Positions 1 to 13,087 of a DNA stretch of 64,000 bases are shown here, piece after piece (position 1 is the stretch's first letter; the number at the start of each line of letters is the position of its first letter). Made by a program: the position numbers and the translations under genes. The stretch spans positions 62,001-126,000 of the forward strand of contig CAJNYU010001414.1 of NCBI GenBank assembly GCA_905331475.1. Direction: 5' to 3'. The notes beneath the pieces were generated by a model. The model had not been told where the DNA came from. It saw nothing but the letters and a program-made list of their open reading frames with translations, and did no database searches. This DNA comes from Rotaria socialis. Lineage: Eukaryota; Rotifera; Eurotatoria; Philodinida; Philodinidae.

Positions 1-263
1 TTGATATCGATTAGCCGAGAAATTTTACTAAAAGCAAAATATTATCTTCTATTTTTCTTCCTTCATTATGTTTGAAATAACTACTAATGGCATGTAAAAT
101 AATTCAGTTGTTCTAATCGCAATTTGATAGCGTGAGCTGCTGTTGCATGTATGCTTTATAAAAATCTGATGAATTGAAATCGGAAATTACTTTTTACATT
201 GAATACTACGTGTGCATGATTAAACTAATAGACTTAACGCCAGTCTGTATAATAAATTATTAC

Positions 264-708
264 CTGCAGCACCATATTGTTTTGCACGTGATATTTTAAC
301 ACTGAATGTGCAATTGCCACCTCGTTGTATAATAGCAATACCTTTTGAATAGTTAAAAATATTAACGCGTTGTAGACAACCATCATATTTCCCTTGTGAG
401 TCCATTAATATAAATGCTGGTCCTTTCGGAACTAACATTTGACTGCCTTTAGATGAAACAATGCCATTGGTTAGATTTTCTTGTGTTAAATTTAGATACT
501 TTGACGATGCGGAATAGTATTCATATGTAATAATTGCAGTCATTTGACTATAGATCAATGTCGGATAAATTATAATATACAAGAGACAGGCATTTATTAA
601 ACTTGATAAAGGTGATCGCTGATAATTTATCATAGTAACCGGGATAATGATGAACTGCTTTATTTTTTCTTCTTCTAAAAATAAAACAAATGAGTCAAAG
701 GTTTTCAT
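264..708 (-). CDS. Protease-associated (PA) domain protein, 5' exon only (RNF13/RNF150-like PA-TM-RING candidate)
   Basis: This open exon ends at a splice donor (CTGCAG|gtaata) at position 264. An in-frame ATG lies at 708; a second at 633 begins a better signal peptide, with a hydrophobic stretch ACLLYIIIYPTLIYS before the mature part, so I prefer 633. The mature part reads like the luminal PA domain of PA-TM-RING ubiquitin ligases: GPAFILMDSQGKYDGC, then GIAIIQRGGNCTFSVKISRAKQYGAAG, the classic RGxCxFxxK-x-AxxxGA signature. Family knowledge: such proteins sit in endosomal membranes and carry a C-terminal RING. No membrane segment, RING or continuing PA exon is visible in positions 1-263, so the rest lies beyond the left edge or is lost. 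It could instead be another PA-domain protein. Confidence 0.6.
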
Positions 709-3272
709 CTTAATATAACGTTGACCGAGTTTAAAAAATTGATCAACAGATGGAAATAGATCATTTACATAAATAAAATGAAAGTAACAGATGGATACTT
801 ATAATGTCGTCATTATCAACTGAAGGAAATCATATTCAAATGGTAAACATACTCTGTGAATTAGGGTGGAAAAAAATCGTAACTGTTTATTAAACTGAAT
901 ACTTCACTATCAATATTATGTGAATATTGAAAAAGAAAATGTCTCCTGGCCTCAATCAATTCATGTCTACTACTAAGTGATCTTATTATAGTCTAGATAA
1001 AATAACGAACGAGAATAGTACTCGTAATATCAAGGTTGTCTGTTATGTATTGTACTCGTCGATATATGTAATACAACACTTGCTGTAATCATCGGAGGAA
1101 GAATAAAACTACTAGATGTTATATAGGTAAGTTATCATTTTTGGATACATGCAACAAACAAAAATGACAAATAATATTTTGATATGAAATGTAAAAAGAA
1201 AGCAGTCCAATACGTCGATTAAGATTATTACCATTTGTTTGTCTGTATTAGGATGAAATATATTTTAAATAATCTAAGGTTTTTATCTTTTGAATAAACA
1301 GAAAAGAAATGAAAACGAACGAAAAGAAAAAAGGAGCCCACAAATGCTTGCGAATGCATGTGCATAAACAACTTTTTTTTCTTCTCCTTCATACTGTTTA
1401 CAGGTACTAGATTAGAGTAGGACTGTTGCATATGAAAAATCGCTCTTCTTTCTTTGTAACTATCATAACTCGGTCAGTTTTACGAATCTTTTTTAAAAAT
1501 TTTTATTTGTGGGTAGCTGAATGTCTTCTCTACAAACTTGTGTAAAAATTACCAAAACAAGATTATCGAAAGTGGTTGAATCGCTCTTTTACTAGTAGTC
1601 CCCTACAGATAATATGCAACTGTCTCGTATGGGGTAATTGCATATTCCGAGCTATTTTACATGGAATCATTGAAAGTCGATTTCCTCATCAGCCTTAAAA
1701 GTTTTATATGCAATAGCTCTACTCTACTCTAATACAATGTGTCCCTTTTACATATACTTACTATGGTCTTGTTGCAAACATCGAACTACGTTTTCTTCTT
1801 GTACGCAATTTTGTTTTGAGTAAACAAACTATTCACCTGATCAAAACAAAATTGCTTCTTAATGATTATCGAACACACACAAGTCATAACAAACGTATAG
1901 TTGTCATTATTACTAGAAAATGAATGTCACTCACGCGCATCCTATGGTAGATAAATATCTTAATTTGACGACGTATGTTTTGTTTTGCTTCTCTAACCTG
2001 AAGAGAAAATAAACTTTGCCAGCAAAATGATCCTCAACAAGAAAAAAAAAACCGCTGAGTCAAGGTCTAATACTTTTCGTCTAATTAGTCATTGATACTG
2101 TTTTTTTTTCTCTTCTGTTCGAGTAAAGGTTTTAGTTCACACATGAATGATCTACCTCGATGTTTACTTACAGAGAATAAAACAAAAAAAAATACCTACG
2201 TATTTTGTTTTCCGTTGGTATTATTAAGTAGTTAAATCATTTTGTAATTCATTGTACAAACTATCATTACTATTTGAGGCTTTCCGTTGACCTTTTTTTA
2301 AGTATCTACCTATGTGTGCGTATATGTGAATTGTTTGTAAGATCAAACCTATAGTACGCTGCCTGTCTCGACAATGAATGTTATTGAAAGAGAATCGTAT
2401 GATTTACAAAAAGCTACTGTTTGAACTAGTGAATATACGTTTCAAGAAAGAAAAAGATCGTGCAATAAATACATTATTATTATTCATAGAGATTGATGAT
2501 ACTCTCGATTAAACCATCGTGTCATCTAGACAAAAGATAAAAAGCGGCTAGTTTTATTTTTCAATCAAATTCACCTACAATGATCATCAACAATTCAGTT
2601 CGTGCTGCTACAAGCTATTTACTCAATGTCAATATGACGCGACAACGACATCAGTTAAAAATCTGTACGTGTCACATTGATGATGAACAAAAGAATTGTT
2701 GATTTCCTTTTTTTTTCTTCTTTCTACACTAATCCTATAGACAAATATATTTGACAATGAAAAAGTGAAGAATCAATATAAAGCCTGCATTTTTATATGC
2801 AAACGATAATTTGCTCTTTTTATTCTTCAACTTATATGCTAATAGCACTTGTTAAAATATGTTAACGAGTACATATTTTATTCGAATCACTGAACCAAAT
2901 TGAATATTAAACTTTTGCCAGCAAGGTGCATTTTATAAATTTTTCTATTAAAGATTTTAAAATGAGATTCGACCGTTTTATTTCAACCTGTTCGATTTAG
3001 TTTTATCCTGAATGACAACGTAGCAATGTAAAAGACACGTTTTGTATTCTAGTTCTAGAATTAAGGTAGGAACTTATATGATAAGTTTATCCGGTAAGGT
3101 CTAGAACTGCTTTCAAGATATTTATATTTGATTTAACTAAGTACGAAGTCTATTTTCTTGATGGCATTAATATTCATAATTAGAAGAAAATCTTATCTTT
3201 ATTATACAAAATCATAATGTTAAACGTACATCATCGTTTTTATTCTCTGTATAATAAGATACGATGTGTATT

Positions 3273-3277
<5 letters not shown>

Positions 3278-3308
<31 letters not shown>
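3278..3308. repeat. (TG)n microsatellite
   Basis: An uninterrupted TG dinucleotide run of about 30 bp in intergenic DNA. Confidence 0.95.
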
Positions 3309-3310
<2 letters not shown>

Positions 3311-3568
3311 CATACTATAAGAATAAAGAGAAGAAGTCGGGAAAAAAACTTGAGTGCGCGCAACAAAATTAGTTTGTTCAAGAACATAAAGTAGAGCACA
3401 TATTTACAAACATAAACAGCAAACAAATAAAGTATCTGACACAAACAAACAAAAAGTAATAAATAGGTTAGAAGTATAAGCAGCAAAGTTTTTTCAAAAA
3501 AGCAAAGCTTTGCTTTAGTTATTTTCCCCAAAATTTTATGTTTTTGTTCCGTGTCATAATGAAACATT

Positions 3569-3622
3569 AAAAAGAAAAAGAAAAAGAAAAAGAAAAAGAA
3601 AAAGAAAAAGAAAAAGAAAAGA
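3569..3622. repeat. (AAAAAG)n purine repeat
   Basis: A tandem AAAAAG hexamer repeat of about nine units lies about 50 bp beyond the 3' end of the PAR-3 gene. Confidence 0.9.
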
Positions 3623-3672
3623 TAAAGTTTTCACCGATAATGCGATTGTTTAATAAACCATCACCGTTTTCG

Positions 3673-6600
3673 TTAAACATTAGCCGGATTTTCGAGATGA
3701 AAATAACTTCGTGTCGTCGGATAAATAGGTGTCGCTGTATAACCTATTCGTCTATTTTGTTGTTGAGATGTATTTATGGGAATATCCATATTGTGACTGT
3801 ACGATGTAAAATGTGCTGGTTGAACAGTAAATGTCGATGGATATGGCGATTGAGTTGTTTGTAATGGTAATATAGATGGATGAGACGATGGCTGGTGTTG
3901 TTTCAATGATTGTGAACCATTCAGATTTGAATTTAGAAATTGTCTTGGAATAGGTGGGTGTACAGATTTTTGAGTGTTGATGGATAATGATGATTTGCCG
4001 GGCATGTTTTTTGATTGATATTCATGCATTAATTTAGACTCGTAACGCATGGTTGGTATATGATCAACTTGTTGTTGACTATGTGAAGATAATTGATTCG
4101 AATCAAAGCGATATGGCTGATAGCCTTGCTGTTGTTGTTGCTCATTGGATGTTGATGGGTATGAAAATACAGATGAAGGATGATCGTTCTTAAAATAGTA
4201 AAAGACATTTAACGACTTTTCACGTGATAATTCGTAAGTGCATTAATCTATATACTTGTACTAGCGAATAAACTAGAGGTTTACCTTAATTTTCATAAAA
4301 ACGCTTAATCTATCGTACATACCCGTAAAAACTCTCTTAATCATTAAAGGGAACATTTTTTAAAACTTACTTGTTCATTTTACTAAAGTAGTTTTCATTT
4401 CGTTTATTCAGCTGATCGCTGTGCTACTGATGCGTCACGTACAAAAGCGACTGAATGTATAAATTTTCTGTAAGATAACTGCATTTGTTCGTATAATCAA
4501 ATTATAAATCTGTGAACTTAAATATCAAATATGGAGCAGTGAAACTTATTAGCATCCCAGGAGAATCCTTCCGACCGTCTTAACGAGTATCTTAAAAGTT
4601 CTGAAACAGCTATGAAAACGCATACTATTTTTAACACTATACTCGTCGTTTTCCGAGTTGACGGAAAACAGCGCCGTCTTTACGCCGTTCTCTTGGACAT
4701 GGGCTAGTACATTTTTTTCCTTCCCATTATAGATGTTGCTATATTCACTACACTTATATGCTGTCGTTTTTCACATTCATCACGCGCTAGACTTGATCAA
4801 AATAAATGTCAAACAGAGTTGTTGATAAACGTAAGCTTGAAATTTTATTCCAACCGTTTGGTAAAATCTCTAATTAGCTCATACGTGAAAATATTTCAAT
4901 TTAACGAAATGAAATACCTTATAGTTTGTTTAAAAAAAAGATTCGAGAAAATGTGTTAAATTAGCTCACATGTGAGCACATATGCGACTTTTCATGATAT
5001 TTAACGCGTTAGTACCTGTTAAAAAGTCAATAACGCATGAAAATTCGCGAAAAATCTAACGAAATCTCGTTAATTTTGAAAATCAATTCGTGAAATGCCT
5101 TTTTATTTTTACATGGGTGCATAACATAAGTAACAAAAGAATTTTTCAAACTTTTCGATTTACATTATGAATTTTAGTTGGCTTGTTTGCAGATGATGAA
5201 GATGATGATGATGCTGAATCTTGTCTTGAACTAAATGCTGGAGGTGGTGGTGGATAAAATGTTGGATGAATTTCATGAGTAGTTGTGGATGCTTGATTTT
5301 GAATAACTAGAGAGTTATTTGTTTCATCTTGAAGATCCTTTCGTTTTGTTCTAGAAAGAAAGATTGATATATTGTTTTCTCACTTTCTCGAGATTTAACT
5401 TACTTGGTATTAAAAATATTCGAAAAACGAAATCGATGTTTCTCTGATTTATTCACTTTATTATCATTCAGTATGTCTAAATTAAAAAGTTTTTATGATT
5501 ATTATTTTAAAAAATCCAAATTTTACCATCATCATTGACATTTTGACTATGAGAATAAGATTTATCAACAGCCTGTCGAAATGAATCATTACATGCTCGA
5601 CTACGTAATTTAGCTTGACGCTTTCGTTCTTCATCATTAACATGTATTACACTTGATGATTCATGTCCTTCATTTGTCGTATGAATACTTTCAAATGATG
5701 ATGAGCGAATAAGGACAGGTGACGAATGATTATTATTATTTGGCGATGATGAACTGGGTAAAGTTCGTATTGGTTGTTCTATTAAATAATAAACAAAATG
5801 AATTAATCTACTAGATCAAAATATCTTTAAAGAAACGAATAAACATGCTCAGGAGAAATACTTGGGGAACTTTTTTTTCGGGTCCCAGTAACATGCAATA
5901 GAGTACATGGCGGTCGTTTTTTCGTCTTCATGTAGGTAAAACATGCAAATAAACAATTTAATTGAAAAGAAACCTGATCTTTTCGATACGGAATATCGAC
6001 AATTATGATCTATCTGACTGAAGTCATCATCATCATCATCGGATATATCAATGACAGGTGTAAGAATTTCGATTGACGTAGCATTCATCAGTGGATATGA
6101 CTCTGCAAGTAATACAATGGTAAATAAAAGGCTTGAATCAATAAATAGAGAGTGATGGCAAATGTGTGTATACATAAAGCTAAAATGCAACTGGGAAATG
6201 TCACGCCACTTACTTCGTTCATTGTTCGTTCGACTTTCATGAAAAGATCGTTGTTTCCATTGAACAATTTGTTTATTGGGTTGATGCGTTAAACGACGTT
6301 TTTCTGAGACACTCTGACGAAATGGTGTTTCCCGATCAAATGGATTTTTACTAAATTAGACAAGAAAATATTTTTTCATTGAAAAGTAGAATGTATTGTT
6401 TGTTTTTCCGGAGGGATAAATGTCCGATTGCTATGTAATCTTACCTGCCACTATCGACATCATCTGTAGCTTCTAAAAAACATAAAAAATAATGTATTAT
6501 GATGTAATCTAGTAAAACTTACGTTGTTCATTTTGCGGTTGAATAAATATTTGTTTAGCTCTCGATGGCGATGGATTGATTGTTGAGCGAGCTGTCGATG

Positions 6601-9600
6601 ATTGAGATCGAGGACTTGATGCGCGTAGATCAGAATCTGCGAGTCGTGTTGATTCTAATCGAGATGAATGGCGAGCTGTGCAAAGAAAATTTATTGATTT
6701 AATTTACAAAAGAAAATCGTCTTTTTTTCTTCTACTTGATTGTTGTGTTGGAGGCTTTCGTATAAGAGGAGGTGGAACAAATGTTGTAAGATCTAATTCA
6801 TTTTCATCATTATTCACTGGAATTATTGATGACGATGGCAGAGGAGATAAATCAATTTCTTTAATATGTCTTGCAGCATTCGTATATTGATCATCGGTTG
6901 TCATTGGTAAACGTGAAATAGTTACTTTAATATATCCAGGATGAATTTCACGTCGTACAGCTTCATGTAATATGGCAGCTGCTTCTAAATTTGATAGATT
7001 TATTAATGATGAATCATTGATAACAAGAATTTGATCATTAGGTCGTAGACGATTATCCTAAAGAGAAGAAATTCAATAGAGAATTCGAAAATTTTGATCC
7101 AATTACTCGAGATGCAGCACCGCCAGTTAATATACTTTTAATAAAAATTCCCATATCCATAGATTGTCCATCGACAATCGATGTTTTTCCTTTCAGAGTA
7201 ATTCCGAGACCAGCTGATGATGTATCATTCAATGGAATATCGTATGTCGTTATTTGTGGTTTTATTTCATTTTTTATATCCGCGGTTGGTGCTCCATCAC
7301 TTACTAGATCTTGTGGCAATGAGCCATCACGCTGTCTTGATATAACTAATTCAACTTTATCACCAATACGCGTTTCGCGCAATAAACCAACTGTTTCTGG
7401 TAACGACATTTGCGTAACATCAATCGAATTAACTGTTAATAAACGATCACCACGTTGTAAACGTCCATCATCAATGGCAGCACCTTTTGGGAATATTGTT
7501 TTAACATAGATTGGATTAGCAGCACCCGTTGGATTATCACGCGATGCTAATTTGAAACCGAGACCATCATTTCCTGAAACAATCAATATTTGAGAAAAAA
7601 AAGGAATCTATAAGGTTTCGTAGCCTATCGAATGATATATAAGAAATTGCAAACCCATCAACGTGTTGAACGTCAAGAGAAGCCATAGATCACTGAAGAG
7701 ATATTAAAGTTCTTCGATATCGAATAAGTCAACGTCAATATGCTCTCTTATTCAAAAATTGACTCCTCATAGAGCGCACGGCTGGTAACGATTTGTTTTT
7801 ACCTTTAATAATTGAAAGCTTAATTATTTTTCCTAAGCGTCTTGTGTTTAATGAATGCATGTTTGAATCGTTATCGATAAATGTTAAATCATTGTTGGGG
7901 TTTATTTCGGATAATGTCGGACGTGTTTTACTATTGGACCGGAATGATGTTGGTTTCGGTGGTATTGGTGGTTTTTTCATACTACGAACGACTTTCAATT
8001 CCAGTTCAGGCTCAAGTAATGCCGTTCGAAATATTAGCTGAGCTCTATTTGAATAGAAAAAAAATTAAATTGAAATCTTTTTCTCACATTCCTTACTTAT
8101 CGAATGAGCATTGTTCAATATTCGTTCGATTGATTGCAATAATTCGATCGTTTAACTGTAATATTCCTTGTCGTTTAATACGTCCATCAGCTTCAATATT
8201 TTGTAAAACAAGTCCACGAACTTGTTGTTCATCGCCATTACACGGTACAACATGTATGCCTAGCGGACTGTTTTCTTTTGGCAGTACAATAGAGAATATT
8301 TTATCACCCGTTGTTTCATCAATATAAAAATTATGCACTCCTGTAATATCATCGGATGATTGAATTTTAATTGCATCTTGTGTTGGCGGTGAATATGTTT
8401 TTCGATATGTCATTTTGCTATTAAACGATGATTGTGATATTGACTATCAAAAGAAATATGTCAAGAATGTTTGCTGAAGTCGACACCGCTGTTTTTCTAT
8501 TTTATTTTACCTGTTGCGAGTTCGAATTTGGATCGTTTTTTACACGTAAAGATCGAGCTGTAAAAAAACAGAAAGTTTTTCTTTCTCTATACGAATCACG
8601 CACATGTTTACAAATACTTATTACATGTCATATATAAATATAGATTTAAACAGGAAAAAAAATCAGTTGGCTCACAGTAAAAAAAAATATACTGGTGAAG
8701 TACGTAGGATTTTTTTATGATACCATTTAACTTCCTCTCGTGGTAATATGATCCTTCTCCTGATTATCTCAAAATAAGAAGAAAAATAGACTCCATTCAA
8801 GGTCTATAAAAACACTTTATATTTATTCTTGCAGACACTTATTAACAATAAAGAAACTTGATTAACCGGAAACCGCAAAAAAAATATATTCTATAGGAAA
8901 TTCAATAGCTACTTGGATTTATAATACTGTACATAATGAAAAAAAAATGACGCAGGCTAGCTACTATTCATATTTAAGATGATCAAATATATGCATCATG
9001 TGTTCAGTACATTAGTTGCAGTAATTTGAAACTACTTGCTGAGAAATTTTAAAATTCTCACCATTTTTCTTTCTGCATAAGGAGAAGAAAGAAACAAGCA
9101 AGTTCAACAATGTTTACACAAAGAAGGGTCACATGCAGAAACAATCAATCATCGATATAAATGTCTAACAGTGATGTGCAAAATTTTCATTTTTTTATAA
9201 GCGTTTCATTTTCTCGTACGATTTTCTTTTCGTTTCTAACATTGACCTCATGTAAGTGTAGTTTAATTCGTTCTCAGGGACATAGTGTTTTTTACGACTA
9301 CCTTAATATGTAATATGGCCTATATATCTCATCTATCAATCGTCACGCACATACACACATAAGTGATAAGGAGATGTACGCAGTCGAATTTCTTCATCAT
9401 TGTTCGATTTCGTGTCTCTTGACATGAACATGATTTACAAGTTCATATTTCGCCCTTTCTTTTATTGTTAGCGCTGATAAGAATCTATTAAGATTAAGCA
9501 TACTTCGAAGATCAGCATCGGTCACAATCACTTCATGACGATTAGTTGAATTCGGCATCATTAAACGATCATGTTCCGAGAGATTTGATGATAGACTTGA

Positions 9601-10053
9601 ACTAGTTACACTTGACGATAAATCACCATTACTATTTATTGTTGTTGTGTACGATGGTTGATTTGTTTGTTGAAAGTCAATAATAGCAAATAACTAAAAT
9701 TTAAAAAAAATAAAAAATCTAATTTTGCTGTACGCTCATACCTCTTCACGGTCATCAACAACATCACAAACTCGATCATCCGGGTCTACAACAGCACCAT
9801 TATTCAATCGTAATTGAACTTGATCACTGTTCAAAATTGACCCAGTATCGTATGACTAAACAAGAACATTTATTATGATCGACATACGCTTGTGTGTCTA
9901 CTCTATAACATTTGTTTTCGACAGGGAATATTCTCTTACCAATTTACGATATTTTGCTGTTGCTATGTTAATTAATTCTCGTACAGATATATCGCCGTCC
10001 AAACCACATGGTACGACGACTTTTTTTTCACCAAAATTTATAATAACTTTCAT
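3673..10053 (-). CDS. PARD3: PAR-3 / Bazooka polarity scaffold, 16 exons, 1,100 aa
   Basis: Partitioning-defective 3 is the cortical scaffold of the PAR-3/PAR-6/aPKC cell-polarity complex. Exons: 10053-9940, 9855-9742, 9693-9504, 8557-8511, 8443-8097, 8044-7803, 7573-7107, 7057-6736, 6675-6523, 6472-6445, 6350-6214, 6102-5990, 5779-5527, 5476-5404, 5350-5164, 4188-3673. All phases close. Visible parts: N-terminal CR1 oligomerisation domain (starts MKVIINFGEKKVVVPCG; later DPDDRVCDVVDDRE); PDZ1 about 203-291 (PLGIHVVP); PDZ2 about 352-440 (GLGFKLASRDNPTGAANPIY); PDZ3 about 464-550 (GIFIKSILTGGAASRDNRL, split by an intron). The aPKC-binding/phosphorylation motif FRQSVSEKR is at about 685-693, matching FGRQSMSEKR of vertebrate PAR-3. 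The C-terminal tail is Ser/Gln-rich and disordered. The intron after exon 3 is 946 nt, long for this window. Exon 10 is only 28 nt. Assignment is very secure; only weak-site choices such as the exon 8 donor could shift. Confidence 0.95.
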
Positions 10054-11185
10054 TGAAAATTACAAATAAAAATTCAAAGAATAAAATGATAAATAAATCA
10101 ATTGTAATTTTATACAGTACATCTTAAAAGTAGAAAATTGAAAAATATATATCTGATCATTTTAATGATGTACAAGGAGAATGAAGAATGGGTAGAGAGA
10201 AAAATGAACGATGCTTTCCCCCGATTTAATGTATATGTACAAAAAGACGCCGTCCATGCATCGAGAGAAGGGAACAAATCGGCCGTTGAAAAGAAGTAGA
10301 CAGGTCTATCTAAACAATTATATGTCGTGGAATGAATATCGTTTTTAAAATTACAATAACAAAAAACAAAACTTCACAAAATTTATAGAAGTTGAAATTA
10401 ATTTTAAAAACTTACAGAAATTTCTTTTTTTCTTCCCGTTAATGAACGATCGAATAGGTGCATGCAGAAAAAAGGAGAGAGAGTGGAAAGAAAGGAACGA
10501 CAGAATAGACAAAAAAGGTAATTCATCATTTCAATTGGATGAAAAGTGATGACAAGCAACGAACACTTATTTAAGAGGGCGCCGAAGAGCAGAGCAAGAA
10601 AAAAATATGTTCACACTCATTAAGTGACTATAAGTGCTAAGATAGAAGTAAAACAAATTTTAATCTTGGTTGCTTATTGAGTACAATATCGTTTTGCATC
10701 GGATTTTCGATGGTGTTAAATTTGTTTCGCATGTTGTGAAGTGCAGCTATGAAATTCTGTTATGAAAAACTAATTATTTTCTTATCAGCTTACATTTTTT
10801 GTGTTATTATCAGTTCGCTTGTCTACACCTGGCAGTAATCTTGACAAATAAAAACATTCGTCTTTTTTTGCTTCCTATGAAAAAAACGAAATCAACTCAC
10901 TTGTTTATCATTAGCGAGCGACTCACTGAATTCAAAATTTATTATTGGTTTGGCGTCATAACGACTATCATTTCTTTTCTTTTTTTCTTTCATATATTTT
11001 TGTATGACTCATATCAATAAAAATGAAGAAGAAAAAAATGAGAACGATAATTGTTTGAAATTTTTACACAAAAAGGCTAATATCTATTCACAATTGCAAT
11101 AAAATTTCATTTTAGATAGCCATCAGATTAAGGGAAATAAATCTATTTCTATTGGATATCATAATATCATGTGGTAATACCAATT
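10054..11185. other. Divergent intergenic region between PAR-3 and the CBM21-USP gene
   Basis: About 1.1 kb of A+T-rich DNA lies between two divergently transcribed genes and should hold both promoters. A short open stretch at 10799-11020 looks random (Phe/Ile/Thr from T-rich DNA). No TATA box or repeat stands out. Confidence 0.5.
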
Positions 11186-13087
11186 ATGAGTGTTTCGTCT
11201 GAAAAACAAGGTTTGAATCAAGAATATTCTTTATGCATGCCTAAAGATTTCGAACGTTCAAGAAATCTTCTCCAACAAGTTTATGAAAAACAAGTTGTAC
11301 TTGAGTATATTTTTACTCGAGGTATTACAGCGTATGGAGGCATTCGAGTGAATAATCGTGGATTTCACAAAGAAGTTTCTGTGAAATATTCAATCGATCA
11401 ATGGAAGACTGCTTCTGTAATACACGCGTACCATTCAATCTTCTATTATGATAGTAATACAAATTTATTTCAGTTTAAACTAACTATAACAAACGATGAA
11501 TTATTATTAATGTTGTCAACAAAAGATTCCACATCATCGATCTTACCTATGAGCATTTCATTTGCTATTTGTTATGTCGTTCATGAACACAACTTTTGGG
11601 ATAATAATTATTCTCTGGATTACATACTTGAAATAGAAGAAAAGTGAGCGTGACTTACACATATTTATATGAGTTTAATGAATTTTTTTTGTATGAAACA
11701 TTACACTCTTGAGAGTAGGAAATTTATAGTATGTAATATTGTCAAGGACAACACCCGAACTTTTTCAAGACATTTATTTTTAACTACATTCGGTTCAAAG
11801 TTAATTTTCGAATACCAATAGTAAACCCTATTTTCTAATTTATTCATTTTAAATTAGTACAGAAAAACGAAGTAAATCCATTCTACTGGACGATGCATTT
11901 CGAGTGCAAATTGCAAAAGACTATCGAGCAATATCTCATGGATCTGACCAAGCAGGAATCGTATGTGGATTAAAAAACCTTGGTGGAACATGTTTTATGA
12001 ATTCTGTTTTGCAATCCTTATTATTTACTTCACCATTAACAAGTTACTTCTTATTAAATGAAGATATGAAAAATATTTCAGTTTCAAATGAAATCATAGT
12101 TAATGAATATTTGAATTTAATATATTTATTATTTTGTAAGAAATATGCTGTTATTATACCGGTGCCGTTCAAACAAATCATTGGTCATATGCAAGATATT
12201 TATTTCGAAAATCAGCAGCAGGATGCACATGAATTTCTGTTATTTTTACTTGATTATTTACATGAAGATTTAATTAGAGTAAGACTATGAATTTTCGACA
12301 ATAGAAAAAATCTCAAATTTTATTTTCATAGATAAAATCGACTTCCATCATTGTCGACTTATTTCACGTAGGTACTGTCATTAAAAATCAGATCGTGTCA
12401 TAGAATCTTTTTTCGTAAGGGTACTTATAAATCAACGACAACATGCATAGATTGTGAGCATTTTTCGATTAACTTTGAAACATTTGTGTGTCTTACTCTT
12501 CCGATACCATTGACAAGTCGATGTACATTGGAAGATTGTCTTCAGCATCTCTATGAAGATGAATATTTAGCTGACGATTCAAGATGGTTTTGTATGTCGT
12601 TTAAAATTAAATAAATTCTACTATAAAAACATAATTTTTTTTGTAGGCTCCGAATGTCAACGTCTTTGTAATGGAAAAAAACGATTAGAAATTTATAAAC
12701 TACCGAAAATATTAATCATTCAACTTAAACGGTACGAATAAAAATCAAGATAAATCTATACATTGTTTTCTTTTATCTAGATTTCAATTAAATCATGAGT
12801 TCAATTGGATTAAAAATGATACACTTGTCCTCTATCCTGCAGATAATCTTAGTTTACAGCAAAGCTGTCCTTCGTCGTCTTCTCAACAAGCACTTTATAC
12901 ACTTTATTCCGTGATTAGCCATCAGGGTTCATTAAATGATGGACATTATACAACATTTTGTCGAGATAATGAACAGCTGCAATGGTTCGAATGTGATGAT
13001 GAAAAAATAAAATATTTCAATTCAGATAAATTAGATTCAAATTCAAATGCATATCTTTTATTTTATATAATGAAAAATGCGACATAG
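11186..13087 (+). CDS. CBM21 glycogen-binding module fused to a ubiquitin-specific protease (USP), 6 exons, 492 aa
   Basis: Exons: 11186-11643, 11858-12278, 12332-12367, 12420-12591, 12647-12731, 12781-13087; all phases close. Residues about 40-150 resemble the CBM21 domain of PP1 glycogen-targeting subunits (PPP1R3): GGIRVNNRGFHKEVSVKYS, then DQWKT and a FQFKLTI strand. Residues about 185-490 are a compact C19 peptidase: Cys box GLKNLGGTCFMNS (catalytic C198), QQDAHEFL, two zinc-binding CxxC pairs (CIDC, CSEC), LILIIQLKR-type strand (ILIIQLKR), and His box SVISHQGSLNDGHY (H446), followed by WFECDD supplying the Asp. The triad looks intact, so a working deubiquitinase is expected. The exon 1 donor is a strong AAAA|gtgagc in phase 2 and meets exon 2 in frame. 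Exon 2 has no in-frame ATG before the catalytic Cys, so the protease has no start of its own. I know no standard protein with this pairing. An upstream non-coding exon is possible. Confidence 0.85.

Larger units (their letters stand above)
709..3672. other. Intergenic region, no gene seen
   Basis: This is A+T-rich sequence with no exon-like open frame that I can support on either strand. It contains a (TG)n run near 3278-3308 and an AAAAAG-type purine repeat at about 3570-3620, just below the PAR-3 stop codon. No transposon ends were recognised. Confidence 0.6.

Noticed and set aside
3278..3308. Telomeric or CRISPR-like repeat array
   Set aside because: It is a plain TG microsatellite; no spaced repeats of CRISPR type occur in the window.
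3640..3864. Plus-strand open frame overlapping the end of PAR-3
   Set aside because: It is the reverse complement of the PAR-3 last exon; composition is not protein-like.
7793..8327. Plus-strand open frames across PAR-3 exons 5-6
   Set aside because: They are antisense to well-supported PDZ1 coding sequence.
11904..12290. USP starting as its own gene in exon 2
   Set aside because: There is no ATG before the catalytic Cys, and the upstream CBM21 exon splices in with exact phase.
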